The translations under genes and the position numbers were made by a program. Below are positions 1 through 10,959 of a stretch of 64,000 nucleotides of DNA, piece by piece. A model generated the notes under the pieces. That model was not told the origin of the DNA and searched no databases. It saw only the letters and a program-made list of their open reading frames with translations. The stretch spans positions 27,447,976 through 27,511,975 of the forward strand of contig NC_073691.1 in the NCBI RefSeq assembly GCF_029784155.1, in the 5' to 3' direction. Origin of the DNA: Uranotaenia lowii. Taxonomy: Eukaryota; Arthropoda; Insecta; Diptera; Culicidae. Position 1 is the stretch's first letter, and each line of letters begins with the position of its first letter.

Positions 1-490
1 GATATAATCCGACTATGCAACATAATCAACCATCTATCAAAATCTGACCATGTAACATAATCTAACTATGTGACATATTTTTTATGAAATTATTTTATCG
101 GCTGTATCGATCAAACATTATATTCTTTGAGAAAGAATATTTCAGAATTGAAAGATTATAGACGGATAGAAGATTAGAATAAGGTGAAAGATGTTGAAAA
201 TCAGCGGAACGAAGACACAATCCGACCATGCAGCATATTCGGACCATGTGACATAATCCAACCATGCAACATAATCCAAAAAAGTGACATAATTAGACCA
301 TGAAACATAAACTGACCATGTGACATAATCCAACCATGCAACATATTCCGAATTTGTTACATAATCTGACCACGCAAAATAATCGGACCATATGACATAA
401 TCCGACCATGCAACATAATCCCACTGTGTGACATAAGCTGATTATACAACATATTCGGATCATGTGACATAATCCGACAACGCGACATGC
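1..490. repeat. 18-bp minisatellite, alternating variants
   Basis: The stretches 1-80 and 222-489 are built from an 18-bp unit such as gaccatgtgacataatcc. Two versions, 'tgtgacataatcc' and 'tgcaacataatcc', tend to alternate and give a 36-bp higher-order step. The part between (about 81-221) is AT-rich and not clearly repeated. Because 18 is a multiple of three, the array leaves open frames on the minus strand (D-Y-V-T-W type peptides) that I regard as spurious. The array runs off the left edge of the window. Confidence 0.85.
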
Positions 491-964
491 GATGAATATT
501 ATGCCACTGGGGAACATCGCCAATCATCGCCTCCGCCGCTGGCTGTCTACGTTGCTGGCCATCTTCGTTGCTCGCTGTCTCTGTAATTGGTCCACGGTGT
601 CACTGAACTACTGCCAATCGATATCTGAGTTGGATTTCCACGAACTAAGATTGAAGCACAACAACGTCTGTTCAGTTCGACGGCAAATAGAGAACGAAAC
701 CGAGTCGACCGACGAGCCCTTTTTTTATATACCTTTAGTAGGAACGGAAAATGAAAATCAATCAAGAGGCGGGGCTTCCGTGTTTTCTTTTTTATTATTT
801 TGGCTTGGTGACGATGTCATAATCCTTTAGATGTGATGTCTGTTAAAGAGGTTATTTCGTGACGCGACATTTGTTCGCAAATTTCAATCAATCAAAAAAT
901 ATCCTCAAAAATCGTCAAAAACAACCCAAAACAGTCTTCTAAATTACTGTTATGGTTAAAAAAG
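491..964. other. Unassigned single-copy stretch, GC-richer at 491-720
   Basis: The first 230 bases are noticeably richer in GC than the surroundings. A plus-strand frame of 112 codons (492-830) is open, but it starts inside the minisatellite edge, ends in AT-rich sequence and shows no domain I recognise. The rest is AT-rich with poly-A runs. I cannot support a gene here. Confidence 0.4.
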
Positions 965-2620
965 TTCTGTTAAAGTGAATCGAGACTTCTGTAATAAAAA
1001 TATTTACGCTTTTAGAAAAAAAAAAAATAAAAAAAAACGAGACGTCTGCTTAGCGATTGAGACATTCCACAAGCTTCTCTAAATAGGACAACAATACGTT
1101 AAGATTGGTGCTGGTGCAAATAGTGTTAAAGTTAAGTGAGAGTGAAACTGTTAAGTAGATTAAAGTTAGAGTTACCGATGGTTCAACAGATGTTTGGCTT
1201 CGGTTTAGTTTCGTCTAAAGTTTAGCTATAACTCTACTTAAAGAATTATTTATGTTCTCGTTCTCTACAGGCAGAAGTCTCAATCCATTGAAATTTTACG
1301 AGTTTAAAACTTGGAGTGCGTAAAAATTAACAGTAGATTGCGATTTCTGCTTTCAGAGAGTTGTACGGAAAATAGTGTTTTCTGATTCATGACTGTTTTG
1401 AACCTGGTTGAAAATTTAACTTTTTAGAAAATAATACTATAAAATATTAAGGCATCATGCTAAGATTATTGCTTGAATAATTCGGAATCTTTTTCTACAA
1501 AAGATATTATGAGGGATTGAAAATTTTTTAAGTTAATTCAAGATAGATTGAAAAGAGATGATTGACCATGCAGTTTAAAGTCTCTATAATACAACAAAAA
1601 ACAAACGAAATAGATTGAACATCCTGCTTACGCAGAATCTTAACGTGATCTGGTACTCTTGTATGCAAAATGATAAAAAAGATGAAAAAAAAGAAAGGCG
1701 CTCAGTATCAAACCAAACCTTTAGCACGTTAAAAGTTGATTGGGACTTCTGTTTGCTTAAAATGTGGAAAATTATATTCAAACTATACAAATTGTCAACA
1801 GAAAATAGTGAAAAAAATTTAGGCTTCTGTTGATATAAAATTAAAAAAAAAAACACATCGACTACCGGAAAAATAAAAGTGCATTGAGACTACCGATGAT
1901 TGAATATGAAAAAGTGGATCGACACTTCTGCTTAAATAAAATACGGATAGTCACTTCGAATAGTTCAATACATTTTATTGAATTGGCCACATGAAAAATG
2001 ATGATAATTATCATATAGATTTCGACTTATGGTTGATGAAAATGTAGAAAAATTCTTTTTGAATGATATGAAATTGCATTGCATACACTGAATAATGTAG
2101 TGGATTGAGATTTCTTCAAAAAAGGATTGAGACTTCTGATAATGGAATAGGCAAAAATGATTAGGGTCTAAAATATTGTTAAAATGGATCGTCATTTAAG
2201 TGAACCCAAGAAAAAGGTGGTCAGAATTTACCCAATTCAAAAAATTAAATTTAATCGCTGATTGAAACTTCTTCTCATCGCGTAAAATGTAAAAAATGTA
2301 AAAAAATTCGGTAGTATCAATTGAAATTTTTTTTTGCTCACACAAAAAATTGCAGTTGGCTGAGTTAGCTGAAACTTGATACATCCAACAAGTAATTTTG
2401 CTGATAAAGTTAACTTTGCTGGATTGAGACTTCCTAATATATAGTTCGAATTACTTGATGAAATATTTTGTTCATAGAGAAATACTGCTGTTCAAAATAA
2501 GAGCGGATTCAGACTACTGCTAGTTAAATAAAATTGTCCGGATCGAACTTCAGTTTTTGTTTAACTGTTTGCACAACATAGAATACTGGATTGAGACGTC
2601 TGTTTTTGGATTTCTTACAA
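965..2620. repeat. Degenerate 'attgagacttctg' repeat field
   Basis: The phrase attgagacttctg and close variants recur at irregular spacing of about 40 to 120 bases, for example near 985, 1050, 1740, 1815, 1920, 2100, 2130, 2420, 2500 and 2590. It is usually followed by AT-rich sequence with 'aaaat'. The same phrase returns at 4785-4870, after the inserted repeats at 2800-4780, so the field was probably continuous and was split. It is too diverged to define a clean period by eye. Confidence 0.5.
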
Positions 2621-2799
2621 GAAACTTATACTTCAGCTGAGAAAATGGAAAGAAAATCACCGATTATGACTTTTGTCGAAAGAAAATGTCGCTCCTGCTC
2701 ACATATAACTTCAAACGGTGTCATCATAAGATAAGAATTCTTTTGATAATTGATCGAATTGAAGATTGAATTAGCTACTGATGAAGAATAAAAGAAGAG

Positions 2800-3170
2800 A
2801 CGGATTTCGCGCCAACTCGACGCAGTATCTGGCAAGACCTTCTCAGAATTGAATGAAACTTTGTGTGTCTGTAGCCTTCTCGTAGTTACTGTAGTTTGGG
2901 CACTTGGCATTTTTAGTTTTCCCAAAATTGATCCATAGTAATATTTGAAAAGGGCCAAACTTTTCAGGCCATTTTTTTTATGAAAACTTTTAGCTCCAAA
3001 ATTACAATTCCTACAGAAATGTGGTCTACGAGAGAGTTTTGAAAAAAATATTAAATTTTTCGAAAAAAAAATATTGACAAAAAATATTCTAAAATCCTAC
3101 ACTGGGAAAAATGCATTTAAAAAACTCAAATTCAATTCTCCAAAAAACGCCATCTCAGAAAATGATGTTT
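2800..3170 (+). repeat. ~340-bp interspersed repeat, copy 1
   Basis: This copy begins near 'gacggatttcgcgcc' and includes 'tctcagaattgaatgaaac', 'aaaagggccaaacttttcagg', 'attacaattcctacagaaatgtg' and 'acactgggaaaaatgca', ending near 'cgccatctcag'. The same ordered landmarks occur at 3468-3806 in direct orientation and at 4440-4785 in reverse. No coding capacity is visible. The element type is unknown; it could be part of a fold-back element. Confidence 0.7.
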
Positions 3171-3467
3171 TATTTTTCTGAAACAGGTAGTAATAATGCC
3201 TTCAAATCGTTCATACATTGAAATTTGTGCATATTTAGGGAAAACAAGGTTTTCAAGTCCATCTTGAAAAAAAATATTTTGTGAAGTGTATAATTTTAAT
3301 TAAAAACTAATAGTTTGTTACATTTATGTTTTTTATTTTGAAAGGAAATAAATATTTTTGATTACCTGAAGCTTGTTTTTAAAGTATATTTAATTCAATT
3401 CATTGCACATTCTCATCATCCTAGGATTGAAAAAAAATGTTATTGTCTTCGTAAATAAAAGAATTGT

Positions 3468-3806
3468 CTCAGACGGACTCACGCCAAATCGACATGAAGT
3501 TGGCATGACCCTCTCAGAATTGAATGAAACTTAGTGAACATAAAGGTCTTACCTAGTAAATCAACTTGGCATACTTAGTTTTCCCCAACAATATCTAGAC
3601 TAACATTTGAAAAGGACCGAACTTTTCAGACAAAAATTTTATTAACATTTTTAGCACAAAAATTACAATTCCTACAAAAATGTGCTTCATGAAAGAGTTT
3701 TGGTAAAATGGTTGAATGTTTAGAAAAAAGTAGTTATTTTTTTTTGATCCTACACTGAGAAAAATGCAACTAAAACTCATTTTCCCAAAAAATGCCATCC
3801 CAGATG
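3468..3806 (+). repeat. ~340-bp interspersed repeat, copy 2 (fold-back left arm)
   Basis: This is a direct copy of the repeat at 2800-3170, starting 'gacggactcacgcc' and ending 'atgccatcccagatgacc'. With the inverted copy at 4440-4785 it forms long inverted arms around a ~630-bp AT-rich spacer, so the unit 3468-4785 could fold back on itself. No transposase-like frame is seen in the spacer. Confidence 0.7.
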
Positions 3807-4439
3807 ACCTTTTTTCCGGTTTTCTGATTATTTCTATTGAGACTTAATCAAACGCTCAATAAAGATAATATGTTTAATGTTAATTCTTATTTTTAAATAT
3901 GCCCAGCGTCAATAGACTACTTTAATGAGCTGCTTCTAATAAAGATTTATCATTATATTGACACGAATGCCAAAGCGTTGGTAAAGTGTCACAAATAAAC
4001 AAAAAAAAAATTATCATTATACACCCAAAACATTTGTTTTTCGTTTTACATGAAAATGAAAAACTTTTTTGTTTGAAAAACTTTGTTTCCCTTAAAAGTG
4101 CTCACTTTGCGATGTTCATAAGAGTTGTAGACCATGTTATTCCCCACCTTCAAAAAGAAATCATCGAAATATGAGATGGTCATTTATTTAAAACGCCTTT
4201 CTGTTTTTTGTTTGCATTTTTTTCACTTACTTTTACAATATCAATTATTACTATCGAAGCTCTCATTTCTTCGAAATAGGAACAATCAATTCAACGAAGC
4301 AGTCTTTGAATCAAAGATTAGAAATCGACACAAAAATTAAAGAAAAAATCATGAGATAGTTTTCGTTAGAATTTTTTTCCCTCAAATATGCACAAGCTGA
4401 AATATTTGGACGATTACTTGACTTAGAAAAAATTTCAAC

Positions 4440-4785
4440 AAACTCTGAGATGGCATTTTTGGAGAATCGAATATTAGTTTCTGAAATGTATTTTTCTCAG
4501 TGTAAGATTTAAAAAAAAATTAAATATATGTTTCAAAAATTCAATCATTTTTCCAAAACTCTCTCATGGACCACAGGAATGGTAATTTTCGAGCTAAAAA
4601 TGTTTATAGAATTTTTGCCTGAAAAGTTTGGCCCTTTCCAAATGTTATTCTAGATATTGTTGGAGAAAACTAAATATGTCAAGTTGCTTTACTCGGTAAG
4701 ATCTTTATGTCCACAAAGTTTCATTCAATTCTGAGAGGGACATGCCAACTTCGTGTCTATTAGGCGTGAAATCTGTCAAGAGTGA
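4440..4785 (-). repeat. ~340-bp interspersed repeat, copy 3 (fold-back right arm)
   Basis: Read on the minus strand, this contains the same landmarks as copies 1 and 2: 'gacagatttcacgcc', 'ctctcagaattgaatgaaac', 'aggcaaaaattctataaac', 'ctgagaaaaatacatttc' and 'atgccatctcagag'. Its outer end is followed at once by the 'agacttctg' repeat field, which marks the right edge of the inserted sequence. Confidence 0.7.
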
Positions 4786-4924
4786 ATTTAGACTTTTGTA
4801 TGTCTGCTCCTTGATCCAGCTTGAGACTTCCACTTATGCATAACATGATTGCTTCTGACGAAATGGGTAAATTGAGACTTCTAGGACAATAAAAATTGTT
4901 GAACTTCTAGCCGATACCAAACAT

Positions 4925-5570
4925 CTTTAAATTACCAAATTGTCAGAACTTACAAAACAGTTCAAACTGTCAAAACTACCGAAATTTTTAAAAATTTCAA
5001 ATTGTGAAAATTCTAAAAACTATGAAAATTATCAAAATTGCAAAATTCTCAAAATTGTCGAAACTGCCAAAATTCTCAAAATTTTCAAAAACGTCGAAAT
5101 TGTAAAAAATATTCTTAATGTCAAAATTTTCCAATATGTCAAAACTTTCAACAAGCAAAAAAATTTCAAAATTGATTTTTTTTTTCGAATTTTCAAAATA
5201 GTCGACAATTTTCAAATTTTTAAAATAGTCGACATTTTTCAAATTGTCAAAACCGTCAAAAGTGTCCAAATTGTCAAAATTGTCAAAATTTTTAACATTG
5301 CCAACACCGTGAAAATTGTCAAAATTACAAGTATGGTCAAAATGGTCAAAATTTTACAAAATTGTCAAAAATGTCTTTATTTTTAAATTGGCAAAATTGT
5401 CAAAATGATAAAAAATTTCAAAATTGTTAAAATTGTAAATAGTTTCAAATTGTCATTGTCAAATTGTCAATTGTGTATTTGACAATTGTCAAAATTGTTA
5501 AAACTGTCAAATTTGTCAAAGTTGTTTAAGTTGTATAAGATGTCAAAATTGTCAAAGTTCTTAAAATTAT
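4925..5570. repeat. 9-bp satellite (gtcaaaatt), degenerate block 1
   Basis: Diverged tandem copies of gtcaaaatt fill this stretch, for example 5260-5300 and 5340-5410. Many units carry substitutions or one- to three-base indels, so this looks like an old or edge block of the family that forms the large array at 39.8-44.6 kb. The open frames on both strands (K-I-V and N-F-D type peptides) follow from the 9-bp period. Confidence 0.85.
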
Positions 5571-7021
5571 AAAAAAAAATCAAATTGTCCTCAAGACTCA
5601 TTGTTATTTCCGAAAGCTCTACTCTTAGTTTGGGAGATTGACCAACGGAAATTGAGGTATAGAAGCACGCATTCTCGCGAAAATAAAACTCGATACGTGT
5701 GGGACTGAACAAATGAACCCGAACCAATTTCATGTCTTATTTTGTTGTTCTGCTGATATCTCCCGGGGAACTCTGAGTCGTCGTCAATGTTGTTATTCCT
5801 TGAGATTTATTCCTCGAGAGTCTAGGATAATGGGCAATTATCCTCGACCCTTCGGAAAACATGTTCGTGATCCATGCCACATTCATAGAGAAGCATACGT
5901 GTAGATACGTGTGGTGTCTAATCGGGGAATCATCAATGGCGCGGATCCGTAATTGGCAAAGGCACACACAACTCTATTAATCAAAATAGGAAACTTCCCG
6001 AGGGAAGAACTATACTTAGTAGGCACCTTTTGAATTGAAGTTGAAATCTTTGATCTCTGGGAAACAACAACTGAAATTAAATAGGAACAACAAAATGAAA
6101 AATAAAATCCCGAAGCGTGCAGTGGCAATAATTTGCTGCTGCTGCTCGCCTTCGGAAAATAACAATTCATATGAGATTTGTGTGAGACAACAACAGAATA
6201 AGAACACTCAGAAATGCAATAACCAATTGGCGTGACTTCAGGGAGATGCAGTAAGTGAGTTTTCCGCTTTTCTTCAGTGCCAATTCCAGACCACGATCAT
6301 CATCCTTCTGTGATGTTACAAGACAGTTTCTCCGGAGCGCTGCCGATGCTCCCCATTGATTGGTGCCACTTTATTTGCCTTCTTCTCCGCCATTATTTGT
6401 TCTAAAGTGCATTTGCAGCGGCTGACTGTTTGTTTATTTGTTTGTTCGATTTGCTTTGACAAACTGCAATTTGTTCCTTCGACTTGTTACAGAGCTAGTT
6501 TGAGGCTTTTGCCCGGGGATTGGAATTTTCTCTACTGCTGATTGTCAGGTTTAGATTCACCCGCGCTGCGCGCGTATATTGTCACGAATTCTAATTGGTA
6601 ATGTGGCAGCGTGACGAGAGATTTTTGTCCCAGAACTCGGAACGTCACGCGAAGCGAAGTTGAGTGGTTTTTTCTCCCAATTCATGTTCTTCCCAGGTTT
6701 GGATGCTTCCTGTAGGTACTTTCGAATGGCTGGGAATCTTTTCTCTATTTATTTTCAACTTCAAACCAATTCAATGTGAGGAAAAGCTATAGACAATTTT
6801 TTTAGTTCTTTTTTTTGCACGAACGTCGCAAATTTGCACCTATCAGAGATTGTCACAGTCCAACTGTCAACCGGAAACGAGGTTGATTATTTTATTTTGT
6901 AAATTTTAAACAATCAAGTTATGAGAAAAACAATTCCTTCATAAGGTTATGAGATACATCTGTTTTCACTCTTTTGAAATATGAGCAGACACGTAAAACT
7001 TTCCCAGCTTCGTTTGTGAGG
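5571..7021. other. Unassigned stretch, no supported gene
   Basis: This is mixed single-copy sequence. The part 5700-6550 is moderately GC-rich, with a small run of gct triplets near 6136-6150. Several frames of 60 to 95 codons overlap on both strands without a recognisable domain or convincing splice pattern. From 6550 to 7020 it becomes AT-rich. It could contain non-coding exon or regulatory sequence, but nothing in it can be named. Confidence 0.35.
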
Positions 7022-7089
7022 CTATTTTATTTATATTTTCATTTACATGGTATTCCGTCTCACGACATAGCCTGATGAACAATATTCCT

Positions 7090-8866
7090 CTAATTCACCC
7101 GGTTCATGGCAACCGTTCTCCAATTTCTCGGGTATCCCACATTTGCCAGATCACGCTCCACTTGGTCTAACCACCTCGCTCGTTGCACTCCTGCTAGTCT
7201 CGTTTCTATCAGATTCGCAGCGAACATCTGTTTTGTAGGACACTCATCCAGCATTCTCGCAACATGTCCTGCCCAGCGCATTCGGCCAGCCTCCACCACC
7301 TTCTGGATACTGGGTTCCCCGTAGAGTCGCATGAGCTCTTAGTTCATCATTCGCCTCAACAGTCCGTTCTCCTGCACGGCGGTAAAGGCGGTTCTTAACA
7401 CTCGTCGCTCGAACGCTCAGAGTGTACGAAGGTCCTCCTCGAGCAGTATCCATATCTCGTGCCCGTAGAGAACAACCGGTCTAATGAGCGTCATATACAG
7501 GTTACCCTTCGTGCGAGGGCTAAGTCTTCTTGTGGAGTCCATAGTAGGCACGACTTCCGCTGATCATTCGCCGCCGGATCTCACGGCTGGTGTCATTGTC
7601 TGCGGTCACCAGTGAGCCGAGATAGACAAACTCTTCGACTATCTCCAGCTCGTCGCTGTCAATCGTGATCTTGTTACTGGACTGGACAAGCGGGTTCGGT
7701 CGGTCTTGGACCCGCAGGCCAGCATACACTTCGTCTTGGACGTATTAATCATGGCTGGATCTGTTTAGAACCGTGTCACGCATTTCGCCCACCACTAATC
7801 GACCACGTTGAACATCATGCAGGATAGACCATCGTCTGGTCGAAGCCCCCTGCGCGATTCGAATGAACTCGGCAATTCACTCGAAATCCGTACACAGTAC
7901 CAGGCTTCCGAAAAGTACAACTTTGCTATGACACTTTTTTCATGCCAAACAAACTGTCTCGGTTTTCCTTACCACTCGGTTCGCTGCTGTACCGTCGGTA
8001 ACGAATCGTAACGCTTCGGCTACATCGCACACGTGCGAGAACCCAGGCTGTATCTGAACAATCTGCTCAAAGCATGCGTTGCCGAAAGTGTTGTGCTTTA
8101 AGCTGTGTAGCGAACCCAACCGACATCGTGACAGTTCGGTTTTCATCCCTTCATACCTCCTGTTTCGAAAATAATTTCATCCGAACTGTCAGCTGCAGGG
8201 CGTGACAGTTTTTGCAGGACTGTCACGGGTGACTGTCGTGCCCATGCCGTACCCATGCCCGATCGTATGCGCTGCTACTCGGATCGAATAGATCGAACGA
8301 GCCTTCGAGCAGGAGCATACGACCGAGGCGAAACGCGATGTGTGATGCCGATGCAGGTTAGGCGATATGATTACCTTCTATCCTATAGAGTCCTATGAGG
8401 AGGGTGATTGGGGTGATCACCCCCCCTCACCCCTTAAGCGAGAAAGAAATTCATAGCTCGATCGAAATTAACTCGGCCCGAGCGTGGATGATAATTCAAA
8501 GCGAATCTCGGCTACAGTCGGACGGAGTAGGTAGTACTGTCATGCGAAATTCAACGCATTGAAAACTGTCACGAAGATTTTCCCAAAACTGTCACGAAGC
8601 TTAAAAAACTTTCATACCCACGAACAAACTTTCGCATGAGGTAAAACGAGGCCTCGCTGTACATCGCACGACCGCTGCTTTAGAACTGTCGGGGAAGAAA
8701 TATTCGGAAAGCTTTCATCGAGGTGCACGTGCGACGCGACGTTCGCAAGAATACTGTCGTTCGCCAGTACTTTTCGGAAGCCTGCACAGTACTGCGTTGC
8801 ATCCACCCTCGCCTTGATCAGTCTGATCAGCTTCAGTTGGTGTTCACGGCATTTCCGGAGGCGCGA
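7090..8866 (-). pseudogene. RTE-like reverse transcriptase, broken
   Basis: Translation pieces on the minus strand match the second half of an RTE-type polyprotein, but the frame is destroyed. After the L-S-C-M-M-F-N block (about 7800-7850) the sequence jumps to an I-N-T-S-K-T-K block near 7750, so the F-A-D-D catalytic box is missing. A frameshift lies near 7690. A 14-base deletion near 7533 relative to the 54-kb copy breaks the frame after Y-Y-G-L-H-K. The last open piece (7090-7332) holds the R-W-A-G-H-V-A-R-M tail and ends at a stop. The hAT-like insertion splits the reverse transcriptase segment between C-V-R-I and T-Q-Y. It cannot encode an active enzyme. Confidence 0.85.
7901..8784. 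mobile_element. Non-autonomous hAT-like element, 884 bp
   Basis: The ends are perfect 18-bp inverted repeats: CAGGCTTCCGAAAAGTAC at 7901-7918 and its reverse complement at 8767-8784. They are flanked by an exact 8-bp direct duplication, cacagtac, at 7893-7900 and 8785-8792. An 8-bp duplication with CAG termini fits the hAT superfamily. The interior is CpG-rich and has repeated sub-terminal motifs such as aactgtcacgaag (near 8570 and 8593) and gtgacagtt. No transposase frame is present. Removing it restores the reverse transcriptase reading of the host LINE across the join, which confirms the insertion. Confidence 0.88.
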
Positions 8867-9448
8867 AAAAAAAATCCCTTCGACCAGGAATCGAACTCGA
8901 GTCTACTGATTACCTCTCCGACACCTTACCAATAGGCCAAATCGACAGACGAAACAAGTCAAGCTGTAGCTCTATTATTCAGTTGACTTCATCGAGTTGA
9001 ATTCGTTGCTAGATTCCCCGGCAGAAAATGCTCATTATGCCTTCATTGATAGTGCTCTTTTCGCCTCCAGTGAACAAATTAAAGTAAAAACGCGTTTTAA
9101 AATTGATTAAAGTGAAAAATCAACAATTTTATGATGCTGAAAATTGAGAAACAATGTGTAGATCATGTTGCAGTGCGTACATTTCAGATCAAGATGATTT
9201 AAAGGTCATAAAAGCTTATTTCGTGGTGTTAAAAAATTATAATATTTTCGTCACTTAAGAACCTAGCTGGTTATTATTTAATATTTCTGTAAATTTGAAA
9301 AGGATATTTCTTTTTTGGTGAAAAATTAATACTATAGGTAGTACGAAACAAGTCCTTATGAAAATTCGTTTAATAAAATACGTACTTATGTAGAAAAACG
9401 GAGTGCTTATTATGCCCTGAGTGCTCGTTATGCCCTTATCTCCCCTAC
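8866..9448 (-). mobile_element. TIR element with tRNA-like segment, copy A (truncated)
   Basis: On the minus strand 8880-8942 holds a tRNA-like segment with an A-box-like 'tggcctattggtaagg' and a B-box 'gagttcgattcc'. It continues through 'gacttcatcgagttgaattcg' and 'ggcagaaaatgctcattatgcc' to a right end at about 9448 that reads, in reverse complement, aggggagataagggcataac. This matches the ends of the copy at 50319-50847. The expected left end is missing, because the sequence changes at about 8866 into LINE-derived sequence. No protein is encoded. Confidence 0.65.
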
Positions 9449-9866
9449 ACAACATAAAGCTTAACAATGTACAACAAAGTTGATCTGAAAGGTATAATGA
9501 GCAACCATGCCTGTATCTTGTTTGTGAAAAAAGTTAGATTTTGGCCCACTGTGCATCACGGTGGAATGTGTCAATCGGCATTTAGGACCTAAAATATGAA
9601 ATAAGGATACTTGACTGTGTGAAAGTGAATAGAAGTGCTTCTACGAGCTACTTGAACGGATAACTGAATTTTTAGGCGTTTTTTTTTAAGTATTTCAAAG
9701 GTTTTGAAAAGGTTATTAAGAGATCTTCCTCTAGCATTAGGGTCTTTTACATTTGATCTTCAGGAAATTGAGTTTGAATCCAATAACAGTCTTCTTATAC
9801 TAACCTATTAATTTTTTATAATCAGCCAAATATTATTTTTTCAGTTTTAAGTCGTAGATGGCAGCG
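9449..9866. other. AT-rich stretch, nothing recognised
   Basis: I see no open frame, repeat or RNA gene that I can support here. Confidence 0.4.
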
Positions 9867-10210
9867 CTATGTTGAGCTTGAGCTTGAGCTTAGATAAACC
9901 GTACATTTCAGTAGTTGCTACTCCGTGATTGACAAGGACCATCAAAGTTGTCCATAGATCCAAATAAATGGGGCTTGGGATTAGCTTACCATTTTCTGTG
10001 TACACGTTTCAAAGGTTTCTTATCTTCTATGGTCAATAACGACGCCGGCCACGTTCATCTGGGAAAGGGAAGGATTGTTAGTTCGCCTTCGGTGCTATTA
10101 GAGACCGAATACACCTCTAAATCTCCACGGCCGTCTCGTAGACGGCAGCACTATCTTGGTGTTAATGGGAAGCGAGACCCATTTTCGGGACCCATCCGGG
10201 ATAAATAAAG
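9867..10210 (+). repeat. Unclassified interspersed repeat starting with (gagctt)n
   Basis: The stretch opens with three gagctt hexamers (about 9876-9894), a start seen in dispersed mosquito repeats as far as I recall. It continues as GC-richer sequence to about 10208, where AT-rich DNA resumes. A plus-strand frame of 86 codons (9948-10208) spans it but shows no known domain. I infer a fragment of a dispersed element; no second copy is present in the window to define its ends. Confidence 0.3.
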
Positions 10211-10866
10211 ATGTGCTGGGTGATTTTGGTCTAGAAATTTGTTCTTGGTATCGCGCAAACGCCTCGGAAAATCTAAGACCACTAAATCAAACAATTCAAA
10301 TTCCATCAAGGCCACCAAATAGTGGATTTCATGGAGAGATATTTGGCGATAATCAGAATAATGTTATACTTTCCGATGGAGTTTGATGGACCAGATGGCT
10401 AGCAGTATTATTTGTAAGATTTGCAATTGAATCGAAAGTTGAGATGAGCAGAAACTTTGGCGGTAGTATATTCTTGTGCTGGCGATTTTTGCAAATCTGA
10501 TTCTGATTTTTCAATTCTGTAGCGCCATTTCAAAGCTTCAAATTTTGAAGCTGAATATGAGACAAAAACTCTGGATGGTTTCTAGTTTTCTGATTTTTAT
10601 TCATTTACGGGAAATTTTACCTTAGTATTGAAAATGAATAGGTATAAGATTTAAAAATCATTAACCGAATTTCAAAAGAAATACAAAACCAAATGTGAAT
10701 CATGATTTCAAAGCTATTTTTTTATTTCTGATTTCTATTGATGTTTCGAAATGAAAAGCAGTTCAAGATAAGCCGAATTAAACTTAACAAGAAAACGACA
10801 CTTTATCGCTAAGCATCAACAAAATTCGAACTCGATTTTCATTAAATTGACAATAAATTTTAGCCC

Positions 10867-10894
10867 CTGATGAAGATCCCATAAGGATCGAAAC
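10867..10894 (+). ncRNA. Hammerhead-like motif (core boxes plus helix II)
   Basis: The order is ctgatga (10867-10873), one extra a, gatcc (10875-10879), loop cataa, ggatc (10885-10889), then gaaac (10890-10894). Box 1, a 5-bp helix II and box 2 are those of a hammerhead ribozyme, and a gtc triplet follows at 10921-10923. Against an active ribozyme: one extra base sits before helix II, and I find only weak complementarity for helix I. Similar CTGATGA...GAAACG motifs are known from Penelope-like retroelement ends, so this may be a retroelement terminus. No coding part of such an element is visible nearby. Confidence 0.35.
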
Positions 10895-10959
10895 GTTGGA
10901 GTAATAAACAGTCGTTTTTACTTAAAAATCCGAGACAGATGGCCGTTAAAAAATCATTT

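Larger units (their letters stand above)
7022..8866 (-). mobile_element. RTE-like non-LTR retrotransposon remnant
   Basis: A 5'-truncated LINE lies on the minus strand. Its 3' end carries the same terminal sequence (tttacatggtattccgtctcacgacatag on the plus strand, in two parts) and short A-rich tail as the better copy at 53.9 kb. Coding fragments run in order from about 8866 down: a reverse transcriptase segment with K-L-I-R-L-I-K-A-R and C-V-R-I-S-S-E-L, then G-L-R-P-D-D-G-L-S-C, then a C-terminal tail with R-W-A-G-H-V-A-R-M. The body is interrupted by an 884-bp hAT-like element at 7901-8784. The left boundary of the coding part meets the tRNA-like element at about 8866. Assignment to the RTE clade rests on the tail and endonuclease style of the sister copy. 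Confidence 0.85.

Noticed and set aside
492..830. 112-codon frame
   Set aside because: It starts in the edge of the minisatellite, ends in AT-rich DNA, and an antisense frame covers the same bases.
8880..8942. A functional tRNA gene
   Set aside because: A- and B-box-like words are present, but the arms do not pair into a full cloverleaf, and the sequence recurs inside a transposable element family.
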